This document shows positions 1 through 11,395 of a DNA stretch of 64,000 nucleotides, piece after piece. The notes beneath the pieces are model-generated. The model was not told the DNA's origin and ran no database searches. It saw nothing but the letters and a program-made list of their open reading frames with translations. The stretch comes from Cornus controversa (taxonomy: Eukaryota; Streptophyta; Magnoliopsida; Cornales; Cornaceae). How positions within the stretch are numbered: the stretch's first letter is position 1; each line of letters starts with the position of its first letter. Both the position numbers and the translations under genes were made by a program. Where the stretch lies: NCBI GenBank assembly GCA_026545225.1, contig CM048849.1, positions 31,816,336 through 31,880,335 of the forward strand, in the 5' to 3' direction.

Positions 1-235
1 ATCCTTGCATTCTCTCATATTACTTCTTACCTAAAAGGCTAAAAAAATGTCACTAACTAACATTTAACAAAACTTACACTAATAATTTTATAGAACATCA
101 ATTAGCAAGTATCATGTCAAGCAAAAATATCAAACAAATACTAAAGTTAGAATCCAAAAACTACATGTCCAATTGTCCATAACATAAGTTCACAAATCCA
201 AGTTTTCATATTACACATACAAGAAGGAAAAGAAA

Positions 236-2994
236 CTAATAATAATCATCATCATCATTATCATCATCAAAATAATTGTCCAAGTTTTCTTGATTGTACG
301 CCACGTAATTATAATAAGCATCACCACCACCACCACCACCATCATCAGAACCATCACCACCACTATTGGCGTCCTCTTCATCATCATCGTCATTACCATC
401 CATCGCCGTCTCACCAAGACCCAAATTTCTTGAATCATTTAAGGGATACTCGTCTTCATCATCATCAATTTCATGAATTTTCCCAACTACAAAATATAAA
501 TAGAGGACATATTTCATAATTCATACAATACAAGTTTAAACTTTAAATTAGAAATAAATTTGTAAAACTTGAAATCTTACATGCACTTTCTACATGTCTA
601 GTCATGACTTCCACTTCATCTTCTTCATCCGTATATTCTTGAGCATTATTCTCAAGAACCCTAAACCAATTATTTTTTATTGGAAGAACTGGATTCTCTT
701 TTTCAGTAATCCATTCATCATCGGACGGGATATCCTCAAGACAAATTGGATCAATGATAGCTTTTCTATTCATGTTCCTCTCCCTCAATTTTAAGTTATA
801 CATAACAAAAACTAAGTCATTCAATTTCTTTTGGAGCAATCGATTTCTCCTTTTTGAATGCACCTAAGGTATTGACAATAGGGTAAAATTAAATTACAAC
901 ATAATTAATTAAAAATTCAAAACTATGCATTATTCGGTAAGAAAATAAGTTAATATTTTACCATCTCAAAGGCATTCCAGTTTCGTTCACATCCTGAAGA
1001 GCTACATGTTAAGCTCAATATTCTAATTGCAAATCGCTTCAACTCAGGACACTCATCTCCATATGATTCCCACCAATCAGCTGTGATAAAAATAAACTTA
1101 GTTAAATTTGATATTAATATGGTAAGTATTGGATTGAATTATGAATATTGACATAAACTTAAACCTGGAGACTTCTTGTTTTTTGTCATTTTGGCAATAT
1201 CCATACCAAAGAGCCCTCTTGCTTTTATGAAGGCATCCATTTGTAAATCAATTTTCATTCTCTCATCAGGATCAGGAACCATTCTACTCAGACAACTATA
1301 TAGCCCAATTTTCACCTCTGCGTCAGCAATGAAATTTGAACTATATTGGAATTGGGGATTCAAAAAAAAAGTTGCCGCATGCAAGGGCCGATGAAGTTGA
1401 GATGCCCATCTATCATCGATTATCTCCCATATAGGACCATAACTGCACATTCATTATTTTTGTGTCAAGTCTACTACTTTCTCACTATTTAAAAGTTTGT
1501 CTAAATTGAGTAAATTCTAAAAAATAAAAGAACTTTACTAAATACAAATTAAATAGTTTACCTCTTCTGAATATTATTAAAATTCCTTTGAATTTCCTCC
1601 TTGGCACGATCCATTGCTTCATAAATGAATCCCATCACCGGTCTCTCATCAGAATCCACCAATCGAAGTACTTTAACAAGAGGCAATGAAGCTTTCAGAC
1701 ACATTTCGATATTTTTCCAATTTTGATTGTCTAAAACTATGTCTACAATTTTTTTTCCTTTATTTGCCTTTGCAAACTTACTAGACGTCCACTTACTAGA
1801 TGAAAAAAGAGACATTAATGCTCCTTTTTGCTCCTGAAGACGCTGTAGAGTTAGGTAAGAAGTGGCAAATCGTGTCATTGCAGGTCTAAGAAGCTCCTTG
1901 CCCTCTGTTAATTCCTTCATCCAATGGGTTAGCATAGTCCTTGAACAGATGTATGAAACAACCCTCCTCGCTTTTGCAATTGTCATATGATGAATTTTAA
2001 TTTTCTTTTCAAAATCCTCCAACATCAAATCAATGCAATGTGCGGCACAAGGTGTCCAATACAACCTTTTTCTTTTTGCCATCAACATCTCTCCAGCCAA
2101 TTTATAGTTAGCAGCATTATCAGTCACAACTTGTACAACATTCTCTTCCCCAACTTTTTCCACAATCTCATCTAACATTTCAAAAACCTTTTCGCCTGTT
2201 TTTGAAATATCAGAAGTATCTTTGGATGACAAAAAGATAGTTCCTGATGGGCTATTGACAAGAAAATTACATAGTGAACGTCTCTTCTTATCTGACCACC
2301 CATCTGACATAATTGTACATCCAGTTTTCACCCATTCTTCTCTAAAATTCTCAAGCAAATTCATTGTTTCGTGCACTTCCTTCTTCAAGAATGTCTCTCT
2401 AATTTCGTGATAAGAAGGAGGAGTGAGCCCCTTCCCATAATCTCCTATCCTCTTAATCATAAGAGGAAATACGGGATTGTTCACACAATTGAATGGGATG
2501 GCACTAGTATAAAAAAATCTGGCTATGGTTTGGCATACTTCATTCCTCTCCTCCTTTTTAAATTTCTCATTCATTGTCGTTTGTCGTACTCCCGACTTCT
2601 TCGTGACAAAGTTATACATTAAACCCTTTCCTTTTTGCTTCCTTGAATGCTTAAGCTGTTCTACACATTCATCATCATCATCATCATCATCAACACTATA
2701 TAACTTTCTTTTCTTCTTTTCTGCTTCCTCCAATTGAGTTTCAAGAAGACTTCTAAATTTTTGCCTCACTTCTTCGGGTACTTTCGGACAAACCTCAACA
2801 TTTTGATGGGTACAAGCTAAGTGATGCTTGTGCCGAAAAATACCCCCACTATGAACAACATTGCAATACCGACACCGCACTGTTTTGGGATTACCATTTT
2901 CCTCAACCCCATGTTCCCATCCCGGATCTAATCTTTGTCCCGAAGCATTTTTTCTCTTACTTTGGACGGAACTTGATTTGGATGACATCTGCAA
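236..2994 (-). CDS. hAT transposase, five exons, apparently intact (787 aa)
   Basis: The gene codes for a transposase that would cut and paste the hAT element. I place exons at 2994-1562, 1442-1165, 1080-962, 863-581 and 486-236, all with GT-AG introns. Their lengths sum to 2364 bases, 788 codons including the stop, with no frame break. Exon 1 has a BED zinc finger (C41, C44, H58, H63), an acidic Asp run near residue 105, and the DUF659 catalytic core with D231 in SDGW and D292 in TDNAANY. Exon 3 carries the dimerisation motif CSSSGCERNW with E602, completing the DDE set expected from the family. Exon 4 begins HSKRRNRLLQKKLNDLVFV, the usual end of the dimerisation region, and exon 5 codes a Gly/Asp-rich acidic tail. 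A second ATG two codons downstream is an alternative start. The splice model is by eye and could shift by a few bases. Confidence 0.82.
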
Positions 2995-4566
2995 TATTAA
3001 ACATTTAAAAACAGAACACTACAAAATGGACACTACTTAAATTCCTGAACTCTCCAAGTCTAAGAGTCTATTAGTCTAAGTCCTAAGTAAAAACTTGATA
3101 GTATATTAGTTAAAATTCAAAATTTCAGACCAAATAGAATTAAAAATTATTAACAAAAGACTTTATTTATGCATGTGAAGGGAACAGAGAAACAATAAAA
3201 TTGGACTGTTCTGTTTCTGAGATGGAGGGAAGTCTAAAAGTAATTCCTTGCATGTTCCCATTTCATAGCAATAGATAATGTTAGCAGGGTACTTAAAAGA
3301 ATCTGACTTAATATGAACAAACACTAGAACCCAACATATGGTAACATTTCCTCCAGCTGATTTGATTCATCTTATCATGCTCCGAGGAGAGATCTAGATT
3401 TCAGGAGTTCATTCGATAAAATAAGGTTTCAGCTTACATCACATTTGTGTACTATATTCCAGTTTCATCAAAATCCCTTCTTCAGAGTTTTGAACTACTC
3501 ACCCAGTGGCCAGTGAGATCAATCAGAAAAAGGGGGGTATTGGAGGACCGTCCAGTGAGTTTCAGGATGACTAATGCTAGAATATAATTGAGTTTACAAT
3601 TATAATAGATTTATGTTTTCATTAATATATTTTTAGAATGTCCAGATTCAGAAATGAATGTTCTGCAAATGGTAATGGACCAAAAACAGAACACTACAAA
3701 ATGGAATGAAACAGAGTATAGTCCAAAGAAGCAGGCATTCACAACTCAAACTGGAAAATCTCAACCAAAAAAAAATGGAAGTGCAGGAAGATAAAAATCT
3801 ATTTAACACATAAATTTTCTGAATTCAGAATTATTTTTTCTTCTTTAAATTGATTTATTCCTGTCATAAAACTTGCAAAATCAAACTAAAAAAAGAAAAT
3901 ACTTGCAAAATCAAAAGAGAGGAGAGAAGTGGAGACTGTAAAACAGAGAGCTAAGAAATCTGTACTGTTAGTTGTGTACCTTTGCTGAACCACACCGGAA
4001 GTGAACAGAGAGCTGAGCCTGAGAGTGAGAGACCTTGTCGCTCGGTGCTGCTGGACGATGCCGGAGTATCGCAGGTCTTCAAGACTTCTAAAAGAAAGAA
4101 AAAAGAAGCTTTCGATGGGGCTTCGAGTCGTCGACACTCGATAGTGAGAAGTGAGAACAGCCGATCGCAAGTCAAAAAGAGTGGCCGATCGCAGGTCGCA
4201 AGTCTTTGAGTCGTCGCCACTCGTCGCCACTCGTCGCCAGTCTTCGACTTCGAGTCGTCGATAGTCGTTGCAGATTCTAGGGCTTCTGTTCTTCAAATGG
4301 GGCTTCTTCTATTCTTCGAACGGGGCTTCTTGAATCTTATAAGTTATAAGTTATAACTATATATGTATTATGTAAGTATCTTGTATGTAATATGTATATA
4401 ATATAATCTGTTGGATTGTTTGGGCCTAAACCGAGGAGGCTTGTTTTTATTTGGGCTTTGTATTTCAGTCTTTGACCCATTTTAAGTTTTTAAAATTTTA
4501 ACCCAAAAGGCCCAGAACTCCAGAAGCCCAATAAAAAACAGCCAAAAATTGAATTTTGTAGAATCG
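2995..4566. other. hAT noncoding 5' part, no gene seen
   Basis: This is the stretch between the transposase start and the terminal palindromes. It is AT-rich up to about 3950, then more GC-rich to about 4330, with a short tandem run of TCGTCGCCAC (about three units near 4210-4240) and several GAGTCGTCGA words. It probably holds the transposase promoter and leader, but I cannot place a TATA box or start site with confidence. Short open frames here look like chance. Confidence 0.5.
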
Positions 4567-4720
4567 GTAGAATCGTACGATTCTACGATTCGACTCCCGA
4601 TTCTACCGATTCTACCCCATTTCAACACAAAAAACGATCCTGTTACGATTCGACGCGTTTCTAACATTTTGGATCGTAGAATCGTACGATTCTACGATCC
4701 AAATCGCGATTTTAACAACC
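4567..4720. repeat. hAT subterminal palindromes
   Basis: GTAGAATCGTACGATTCTAC, a perfect 20-base palindrome, occurs at 4567-4586 and again inside a perfect 30-base palindrome at 4671-4700. Several half-sites (CGATTCTACC, ACGATTCGAC) lie between them. Clustered subterminal repeats are typical of hAT ends, where they bind transposase. Confidence 0.8.
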
Positions 4721-6780
4721 ATGATTTCAGACCTATTGCTTGTTGCAATACCCTTTACAAATGCATTTCCAAGTTGATTTCAAATAAGCTCAAACCTCTC
4801 TTGCCATCCATCATCAATAAAGCTTAATATGCTTTTGTTAAAGATAGAAGAATTGCAAATAACATTTTCATTGCTCAAGAACTTCTTCATGGCTACCATA
4901 GATATTCCACTCTACCCAAATGCACTGGCAAAGTTGATCTCAGAAAAGCTTTTGACACTTTGAATTGGGATTTCTTGCTTGATACTCTAACCCTTATGTT
5001 TCCTAGCTACTTTCATTATATGGATCAAATTGTGTATTACAACTCCTACTTTTTCCATTTCTCATAATGGTGAATCACATGGGCACTTCAAAAGTAGGAG
5101 AGGTATAAGATAGGGTGACCCACTCTCACCTTTTCTTTTTGTAATTGCAATGGAAGTCCAATCCCTCATTCTAACCAAACTCACCATTAACAATCCTTCT
5201 TTCACTCATCACTTAAAATGCAAGCACTTAGGCCTAACTCACCTAATTTTTGCTGATGATTTACTCCTTTTTGCACATGGTTCTATCAACTCAATGAATG
5301 TGATCAAAGAGGCTTTAGATATTTTGAGCTCCTTATCTAGCTTCACTACCAATTTCTGGAATGTCTCAGAACCTATCCAAGAGAGTATTCGAAACTTCAT
5401 AAATTTTCAAACAGGTGACCTTCCTTTCACATATCTAGGTATTCCACTCATATCCTCTATGCTAAACTCAACCCATTGTACTAGCCTTGTGAATAAAATT
5501 TCAGGCAGAATATCCCATTGGTCAAGCAAATCCCTCTTCTATGCAGCTAGGCTCCTTCTTTGTAAAACAGTTCTTTGTAGCACCCAACTCTACTGGATGA
5601 GCATTTTTATCCTCCCTAAGATGACAATCAACCTCATCAATTCCATCATTAGGAAGTTTCTCTGATCAGGTTCTTGTACAATCAGGAAAAATTCAAAAGT
5701 GGCTTGGTCCCAAGTTTTTTTGCCAAATGATTGTGGTGACCTTGGCCTTCTTATTCTCTCTAAAATGAACAAAGCAGCTATGCTCAAACATATTTGGCAT
5801 CTCTTCAATGCACCATATAACATCTGGTCCCAATGGATATCCACCATTATTATCAAGGGAAAAAATTTATAGGATATAAATATTCTTTCCCAATGTTCCT
5901 AGTCACTCAGAAAGATGCTCCAACTCAGGCAATTAGCTCGACCCATGCTCACTGCCATTATTGGTTCAGGATCAAAGACATCATTCTGGTTTGATACATG
6001 GCTCCCTTGTGGCCCTCTGGTCAATAAAGTTCAGCATAATTGGTCCTCTACACTGCTCTGGAAGATACTCTATGGTGAATGCCGTTACCTTAAATGACGA
6101 GTGGTCTATCCCACATTGTCTTCAAAGATTAATCCTAGAATTAAGAGACACCTCATACCTTCAACCTCTTAATCCATCTACACCAGACCACTTCTTATGG
6201 AATTATTTTCCTTCTTTTTCTATGGCTCTCACCACACAAGTTATCTCTCCCCCACCTCCTATTATTAATTGGCATCACACTATGTGGTTTAAGTACAACA
6301 TCCCAAGGCACAGTTTCATCTTATGGTCCACTACTCTAGATAAGCTCTCTACCTTGGATAAACCTTCCATGCATACAAGATGATCCTTAATCATTGTTGT
6401 CTATGTTTGAAAAATAGGGAAACTACATCTCATCTTTTCTTCCAATCTCCTTTCCTAACCACTATTTGGAATCATTTCCAACAACTTTGCAATTTCCAAA
6501 TCAATGCCTTAAATTGGAATGATCTTCTTTCTTGGACCGCTGCTAATTGGACAACCTCTATTTCCCATTTATCCCACAAACTTGCACTAGCAGCCTGTGT
6601 CTACTTCATTTAGAATGAAAGAAACTGTAGAATGATCAATGATAAAGCATCCACTACCCAGAGCATCATCTAGTGTATCCATCGAACAATCACACTAAGA
6701 TTGCACTCATGCTCATTCAAAAACAACAAAGCAACCAGGAAAGCAGCAAGATAGGAAACTAGCAGCCACTTGGCAACTCC
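4721..6780 (+). mobile_element. L1-type LINE remnant (ORF2 reverse transcriptase and zf-RVT), degraded
   Basis: The translated plus strand shows a plant L1-like ORF2 from mid reverse transcriptase onward. In order: DFRPIACCNTLYKCISK, AFVKDRRIANNIF, the motif A region KVDLRKAFDTLNWDFLL, GDPLSPFLFV (motif B), and the catalytic box LIFADDLLLFAHG near 5240-5280. Then come thumb sequence (LYWMSIFILPK), and a zf-RVT region near 6280-6480 with FKYNIPRHSFILW and CCLCLKNRETTSHLFF. The frame is broken repeatedly: in-frame stops around 4827, 5110, 5663 and 6097, and frame changes near 5040 and 6080. It is a dead copy. The endonuclease part is absent because the hAT element begins at 4720; it may lie left of the window. 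No poly-A tail is obvious. Confidence 0.88.
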
Positions 6781-6782
6781 AA

Positions 6783-8124
6783 TGCTCTTAAACTAATTAC
6801 TTGCTTATAGAGTTGTTCTTATTTACTTATTTATTTTTCAATTGATTAATTACTTGCTTATAGAGTTGGTGAAAATTGGATACTCTTTCTATTTCTTAGT
6901 AACAAACATGTTTCTATAGATGAGTTTTTGATGATGCCAACCTGTTATGTGAATGTGGTCGAATTGAATTGATTAAAAATTTGAATGATGCAAGTGTGTG
7001 AAGTCGAGTTTGAGTGTTAAGATCAGTCACTTTTGTTCTTTGTTTCTCTTTCTAGATTTGTTTATACAAAAAAGTGCATCCAAACTCTTCATTTTCTGTA
7101 AATTCTTTTAGTCTCTTAACAATCACTTATTCGATCTATTGGTACTACAAAATTGTAACTAGGTCAGTTACTAAACAATCAGACTTAGGTCTCACTATAA
7201 CTTTTGGTTTGACAAGGACAAAGACTTTAGGGCCTGTTTGGTAGGCCTGTTTTGATATTGTTTTTATGTTATGTTTTTAATCTTTTAGCCCAAAACACGT
7301 TTGGTAGAGCTTGTTTGGTTTGGGAAAAGTGAAAACGTTATCTATTTTGGGCCCGAAACCTGCATCACAAAATGGTGATATTGTTATGTTTTTGCATTAC
7401 AGTCGGCCAAAACCAGAACACATTACTGTAGCGGAGGAACCAATCTAGCAAACTTAAAACACCCTTGCGCATCATACAAAAGGAAAGTGATAACAAATTT
7501 GTGTCCTATAGATGCACCTCTTTTCTATCATTTTGAATGACTCCTCTGGGATTCATGTGGCAATTCCACTATAAACCCTAGCTCTCTTTCACTTTCGCAA
7601 CACCGAGCAAAGATCGAAGCTTTGTTCATTTTCCACCAAAATTTCTTTCTCCTTGTTCACCATTAATTTACTCTGGCGATTTGAAGAAATCGCGAGCTTA
7701 AATGCGCAAAAAATGACAGGTAAGAATATTCCCAAATTTTGATTTTTTCAAGTTCATTTTTTTTTTTGAGTTTTTGATTTCTATAATTTTTACCTCTACG
7801 TCGATCTCTAGCTTTGAATGTTTTCGTGCAACATTTGATTGATAATTGAATTTGGACACTCGTATTCTAGAAGATTAACTATACTGATTGATAAAAATTT
7901 TTGGAAATTGACGGTACTGGTGTGTTTATTGCGTTGCACTTCGGATTTTGAGTTATAGTTTATTATTCAATTTAGTTAAATACTAGATCTAATTCTATAT
8001 GCTCTTTTCTGTTCCCAGAAGAGTCTTCGGAATGAAGATTGATTGATTGATTTAATTCCGTATATAGTGGAATTTGTGTGCATGTGGTATCTTAATTGGG
8101 TACCTTGGGTAATTTGGGTATTTG
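6783..8124. repeat. Direct duplication, copy 1 (1.3 kb)
   Basis: From TGCTCTT(A/C)AACTAATTAC onward this segment matches 11396-12682 almost throughout, with scattered substitutions. The largest difference is about 50 extra bases near 6850-6897 that partly repeat the start of the unit. It carries no long ORF. It contains a noncoding stretch, a segment beginning GGGCCTGTTTGGTAGGCC near 7230, and a telobox leader (7560-7720). In copy 2 it lies immediately downstream of an F-box-associated exon, so the unit looks like the 3' flank of one gene plus the 5' end of the next. Confidence 0.85.
7568..7720 (+). promoter_or_regulatory. Orphan gene start: TATA-like box, telobox and leader ending in a splice donor
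   Basis: The sequence ACTATAAACCCTAG gives a TATA-like box overlapping the telobox AAACCCTAG (7573-7581). The telobox is common near start sites of plant translation-machinery genes. A pyrimidine-rich leader follows, then ATGACAG|GTAAGA with a good splice donor at 7720. No downstream exon is recognised before the next repeat. It reads as a detached first exon and promoter, duplicated at 12127-12277. Confidence 0.4.
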
Positions 8125-8699
8125 CCTCACTGCCCCTCGATATTCTAGATTCAATTGCATACCTAACATTTAGAAATAAGATAACTTTAAACCTTGTAAA
8201 AATATACGAATGAGATGTTTCCACCGAAATTCACCCAGAGGAGATGAAGTTGATTGCATTACATTGTAATAACTAATGAACAAGTCCAATTAAATATTTT
8301 TAATAAATTCTTGAAGGTTACAACAAAAAAAAATCACAATTAAATTAAGTTGTTTATTAGTGAAAAATAAGTTAGGGTAAACTACAAAAAAAATCCCCTT
8401 GAAATATCAAGATTTTGTACATAACCTCCATGAACTTTTGTTTTAGAGCAAAAACCGTTCAACTATTATCAAACAATGAAAATCACCCCTCCTCCGTTTG
8501 TTAACTGTTTAAAAAAGGATGGAAAAGAGATCATGTGCAAAGCATGTGGTATTTATTGCTTGAAATGACTAATTCACCCTTCTTTTTTACCATAATGTCC
8601 TTGGATCATTATCTTATGCCTTTAAACAACCTGTTTGTAAATGGGTATTGGGTATAGTAACTATTTGGTCCATGTTAGAACCTGTTTGTAAACGAGTAA

Positions 8700-9355
8700 G
8701 AGCACCACCAATGAGATAGCCAAACACACATTTGGAGAACAAAATCATACTGTAGCAAAACAATGAGATAGCCAAATTTGTGGGACCCACTTAAGGTTAG
8801 CTAAGTGGTTCGCCGAATCCGGCGAACCACCTAGCTAACCAAATGTATATATATATTTTTTTGTCTTCACTTTTTTTCGAAATCCGTGCCATGTATATAT
8901 ATATATATATATGTATCATTTACTTAAATGTCAATAACTTTCACTACAAATTAAATTTTTTGATGAAACTAATTCTGTTATAAAGATAATTTCGAGAGCT
9001 TTAATTTGAGTACCACCTAGGCTATTTTTTGACTTAAAACGAAAAAATTATGAATTTTTCACTTTAAAAAAGTATAAAAAAATTTAATATAAATATGTAT
9101 ATACATAAAATTTTAAGATTAATTTAATTGTGTAAGATTATTTAATTGTGTGGGTAATGAAAATTTGGAGAATCTATTGTGGAGTTAAAATTAGAGATTA
9201 TGATGTGGTTGGCTAAAATTCAAATCTGGAGAACCTGTTGTGAAGTCAAAATTTAGAGATCCCATAGTGGATGATGTGGTTGGCTAAATTGCTGAGGTGG
9301 CTAGCTAAAATTCAAATTTAGAGAACCAAATTTGGAGATCCCACAGTGGATGCTC
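8700..9355. mobile_element. Tourist-like (PIF/Harbinger) MITE
   Basis: The element starts GAGCACCACCAATGAGAT and ends ATCCCACAGTGGATGCTC, imperfect inverted repeats of about 18 bp. It is flanked by TAA on both sides (8697-8699 and 9356-9358), the 3-bp target duplication expected of PIF/Harbinger. It has no coding capacity. Its right half contains diverged internal direct repeats built on TTTGGAGAACC and GATGTGGTTGGCTAAA. Confidence 0.7.
8795..8840. repeat. Near-perfect 21-bp-arm hairpin inside the MITE
   Basis: Arms 8795-8815 and 8820-8840 are reverse complements with one mismatch, around a 4-base loop (AATC). The core is GTGGTTCGCCG...CGGCGAACCAC. This is much tighter than the rest of the MITE. 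Confidence 0.9.
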
Positions 9356-9614
9356 TAAAGGAATTGTGTGGTCCATATCACAAATCAATTCACTCACCAT
9401 TAATGCCCTAATCTCAGCTCAAGGCTTCTCGATTTTTGCTCATAGGGATTGTTCAAAACCATTTCTCTCTTTCGGGAAGACGCACACGAAACTATGTCTC
9501 AAATCAACCGAACTACAGAGAACCATGGCATACGTTGCTTCGGCGAGTACGAAATGAACATGGGTTGAGTCTCGTGACCCCTGTCCTATAGATCAACTCC
9601 AATCGACCTCATGC

Positions 9615-9616
9615 TC

Positions 9617-9666
<50 letters not shown>

Positions 9667-9667
9667 C
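9615..9667. repeat. Compound microsatellite (CT)n(AT)n
   Basis: A CT run passes directly into an AT run. The same compound order occurs at 24845-24919. Confidence 0.95.
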
Positions 9668-10592
9668 TGTATGTGAGTGTATAATGTATATATACATATC
9701 TTTGTCTCTCTTCTTCTAGTAACAGAGATGAAACGTCAAGGGCAACCATGGGGATTCAAAAAAAAGAGTTTTAATTTTTCAAAGAAAAAGAAATTGAATT
9801 GGTTAACCTACCACCATTTAGTTGCATCAAGACATCAACACAATAGTACATGTATATATAGATAGACATACATAAACAAATAAATAAAGGATTTGAGTCT
9901 AAATAGATGGGAATATAAGCAAGAACATAGCACTAGTAGAGATTTGATAAAGCGAAGAAATGTTTGGTGATAGACAGTGAATCATCAGAGATGTGAGTTT
10001 GAGGTTTGATTTATTTGACTTAAGTGAGTTGGGTTCATCTCGTCTCTTGTATCAGAGAGATCTTCAAATTCCGATGTTCGTGAGGAGAGGAAGAAAAAAG
10101 AAGAGAGATTTACCCATGACCGCCGCCATCAAAGATTTCAACCACAAATATTTATATTTCCTGTGTTGAAGTTTGACCAAAGTCAAGTTAAAATTTAGAT
10201 TCAATTCCAAAGTTTCTACCAATTTTTGAAACAATGTTCAATACAGAGGTCATATCCATTATCTAGAAAGAAAAAAAATCAATATACAGTGTTTTTTTGC
10301 AGTTTCTTTGTTTGGGGCTTTTTTGTAATTTTATAATGCATGTTATTATTTGGTTTTTATATGTGGGCAAAATTGTAAATTCACATGCACATTAACTGTA
10401 ATTGACAAAATGGGACAAGTTGCAACTTTTGGATACTTGAAGGGGTTAGTTGCATCATTGAGGGGTATTTGCAAATCCATGAAAGTTCAGAGACTTTTTT
10501 TTGCAATTTACCCAATAAATTTTCTCCACATTTTTTATAAACTTCAAATTCACAAACTTTCATTTTCCCCTGCATTACCTGGGCATGTACTT

Positions 10593-10760
10593 GACTTTGA
10601 CATAAAGTCAACACCGGATTTGTGAAAAGAATGAAGCAAGTAACTCAACAGAAGGTATGATATGATAAACAACAGTGACTTTGACTTAAAGTCAACACCT
10701 GATTTGTGAAAAGAATGAAGCAAGTAAATCAGCAGAAGGTATGATATGATAAACAACAGT
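10593..10760. repeat. 84-bp tandem duplication (two units)
   Basis: The word GACTTTGACATAAAGTCAAC starts at 10593 and recurs, with one base changed, at 10677. The intervening bases repeat with a few substitutions (for example GTAACTCAACAG versus GTAAATCAGCAG). Each unit begins with an imperfect palindrome GACTTTGAC(A/T)TAAAGTC. Sequence on either side (10514-10592, 10761-10998) shows no gene of its own. Confidence 0.9.
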
Positions 10761-10998
10761 GAGCAATTAACAAAAGAGTGGTAGAATAAGTTCTCAAAAT
10801 AATGAGGAGGCTATTAAAAGATGGTCTCCCTTTACAAGATGGTCCCCCTTTCTGGTAGAAATAGCGGCTTATAAGCGATGTGGGACTATGCTAACACTCC
10901 TTCTCAGCGCCAAGTTTAGAGACACTCAACTCTCCCCAGACAATGTGAAACTATGCTAACATGTTTCACTAAAGTAAATACCATATATTCTTGGAAAT

Positions 10999-11288
10999 CT
11001 TAGGTGATGAAGGAATATGGTAAGAGAGAGTCTTGGACTAATCTTGGCCTTACCCTTCCAAATCTTAAAGTGAAGCCTTTGGATTACTCAAACAAGGATG
11101 GAATTCTATTTTTGATGAATGATCGGTGGTTATTTGTATTCAATCTCGAGGAAAATTCACATAGTTATATGGATATTCCCTATGATACTCAATTGCATAG
11201 TCTTCAATTAGGTCAGGCAGAGACTTATTTGGAGATCATTGTTTCACCCATTAATTTGGAGGCAATATCATGGACAAAAAAAGAGTAG
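10999..11288 (+). pseudogene. F-box-associated (FBA) domain, last exon of an F-box protein gene; upstream exons not found
   Basis: A splice acceptor (TCTTAG at 10993-10998) is followed by an open frame reading VMKEYGKRESWTNLGL, then NKDGILFLMNDRWLFVFNLE, and ending about 95 residues later. This is the C-terminal part of the F-box-associated domain found in plant F-box proteins that select substrates for SCF ubiquitin ligases. The usual N-terminal F-box and first half of the FBA domain are not visible upstream, where the Mutator-like element and tandem duplication lie. It is either a stranded last exon or part of a gene with a very long intron; I favour a remnant. The duplicated unit at 11396 begins about 110 bases after its stop. 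Confidence 0.7.
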
Positions 11289-11395
11289 GAACAAGAGATA
11301 GCTGGGTATTTTTCTTATTCATTTCTTTTTTTTATCTAACAAAGTTCACATTCTCAAGTTTAACCAGTGATTATGTAGTCGCTCCTATATGCTGC

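Larger units (their letters stand above)
1..4720 (-). mobile_element. hAT DNA transposon, right part of the element, transposase on minus strand
   Basis: A hAT-superfamily element fills the left end of the window. It holds a five-exon BED/DUF659/hAT-dimerisation transposase gene (236-2994), a noncoding 5' part (2995-4566) and a palindrome-rich terminal block (4567-4720). The right terminus is placed near 4720 because recognisable LINE coding sequence starts at 4721, and because the last bases (TTTAACAACC) read on the minus strand as GGTTGTTAAA, like many hAT ends. The left terminus is outside the window, so the terminal inverted repeat and the 8-bp target duplication cannot be checked. Because the gene looks whole, the element may be young or autonomous; that is inference. 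Confidence 0.8.
8375..10513. mobile_element. Possible Mutator-like element with degenerate ends
   Basis: The left end GGGTAAACTACAAAAAAAAT (8375) and the reverse complement of the right end, GGGTAAATTGCAAAAAAAAG (ending 10513), form an imperfect terminal inverted repeat. The nine bases outside each end are AATAAGTTA and AATAAATTT (7 of 9 match), which fits the 9-bp target duplication of Mutator-like elements. No transposase is seen. A Tourist-like MITE is nested at 8700-9355. Sequence at 9360-10180 is unrecognised and could be captured DNA. The class is tentative. Confidence 0.4.

Noticed and set aside
211-438. Open frame rich in Met, Val and Ile on the plus strand
   Set aside because: It is the antisense of the Asp/Gly-rich last exon of the hAT transposase; its composition comes from GAT and GGT codons.
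3886-4296. Open frames in both strands of the hAT 5' part
   Set aside because: They arise from locally GC-rich repetitive sequence, with no recognisable domain or splice context.
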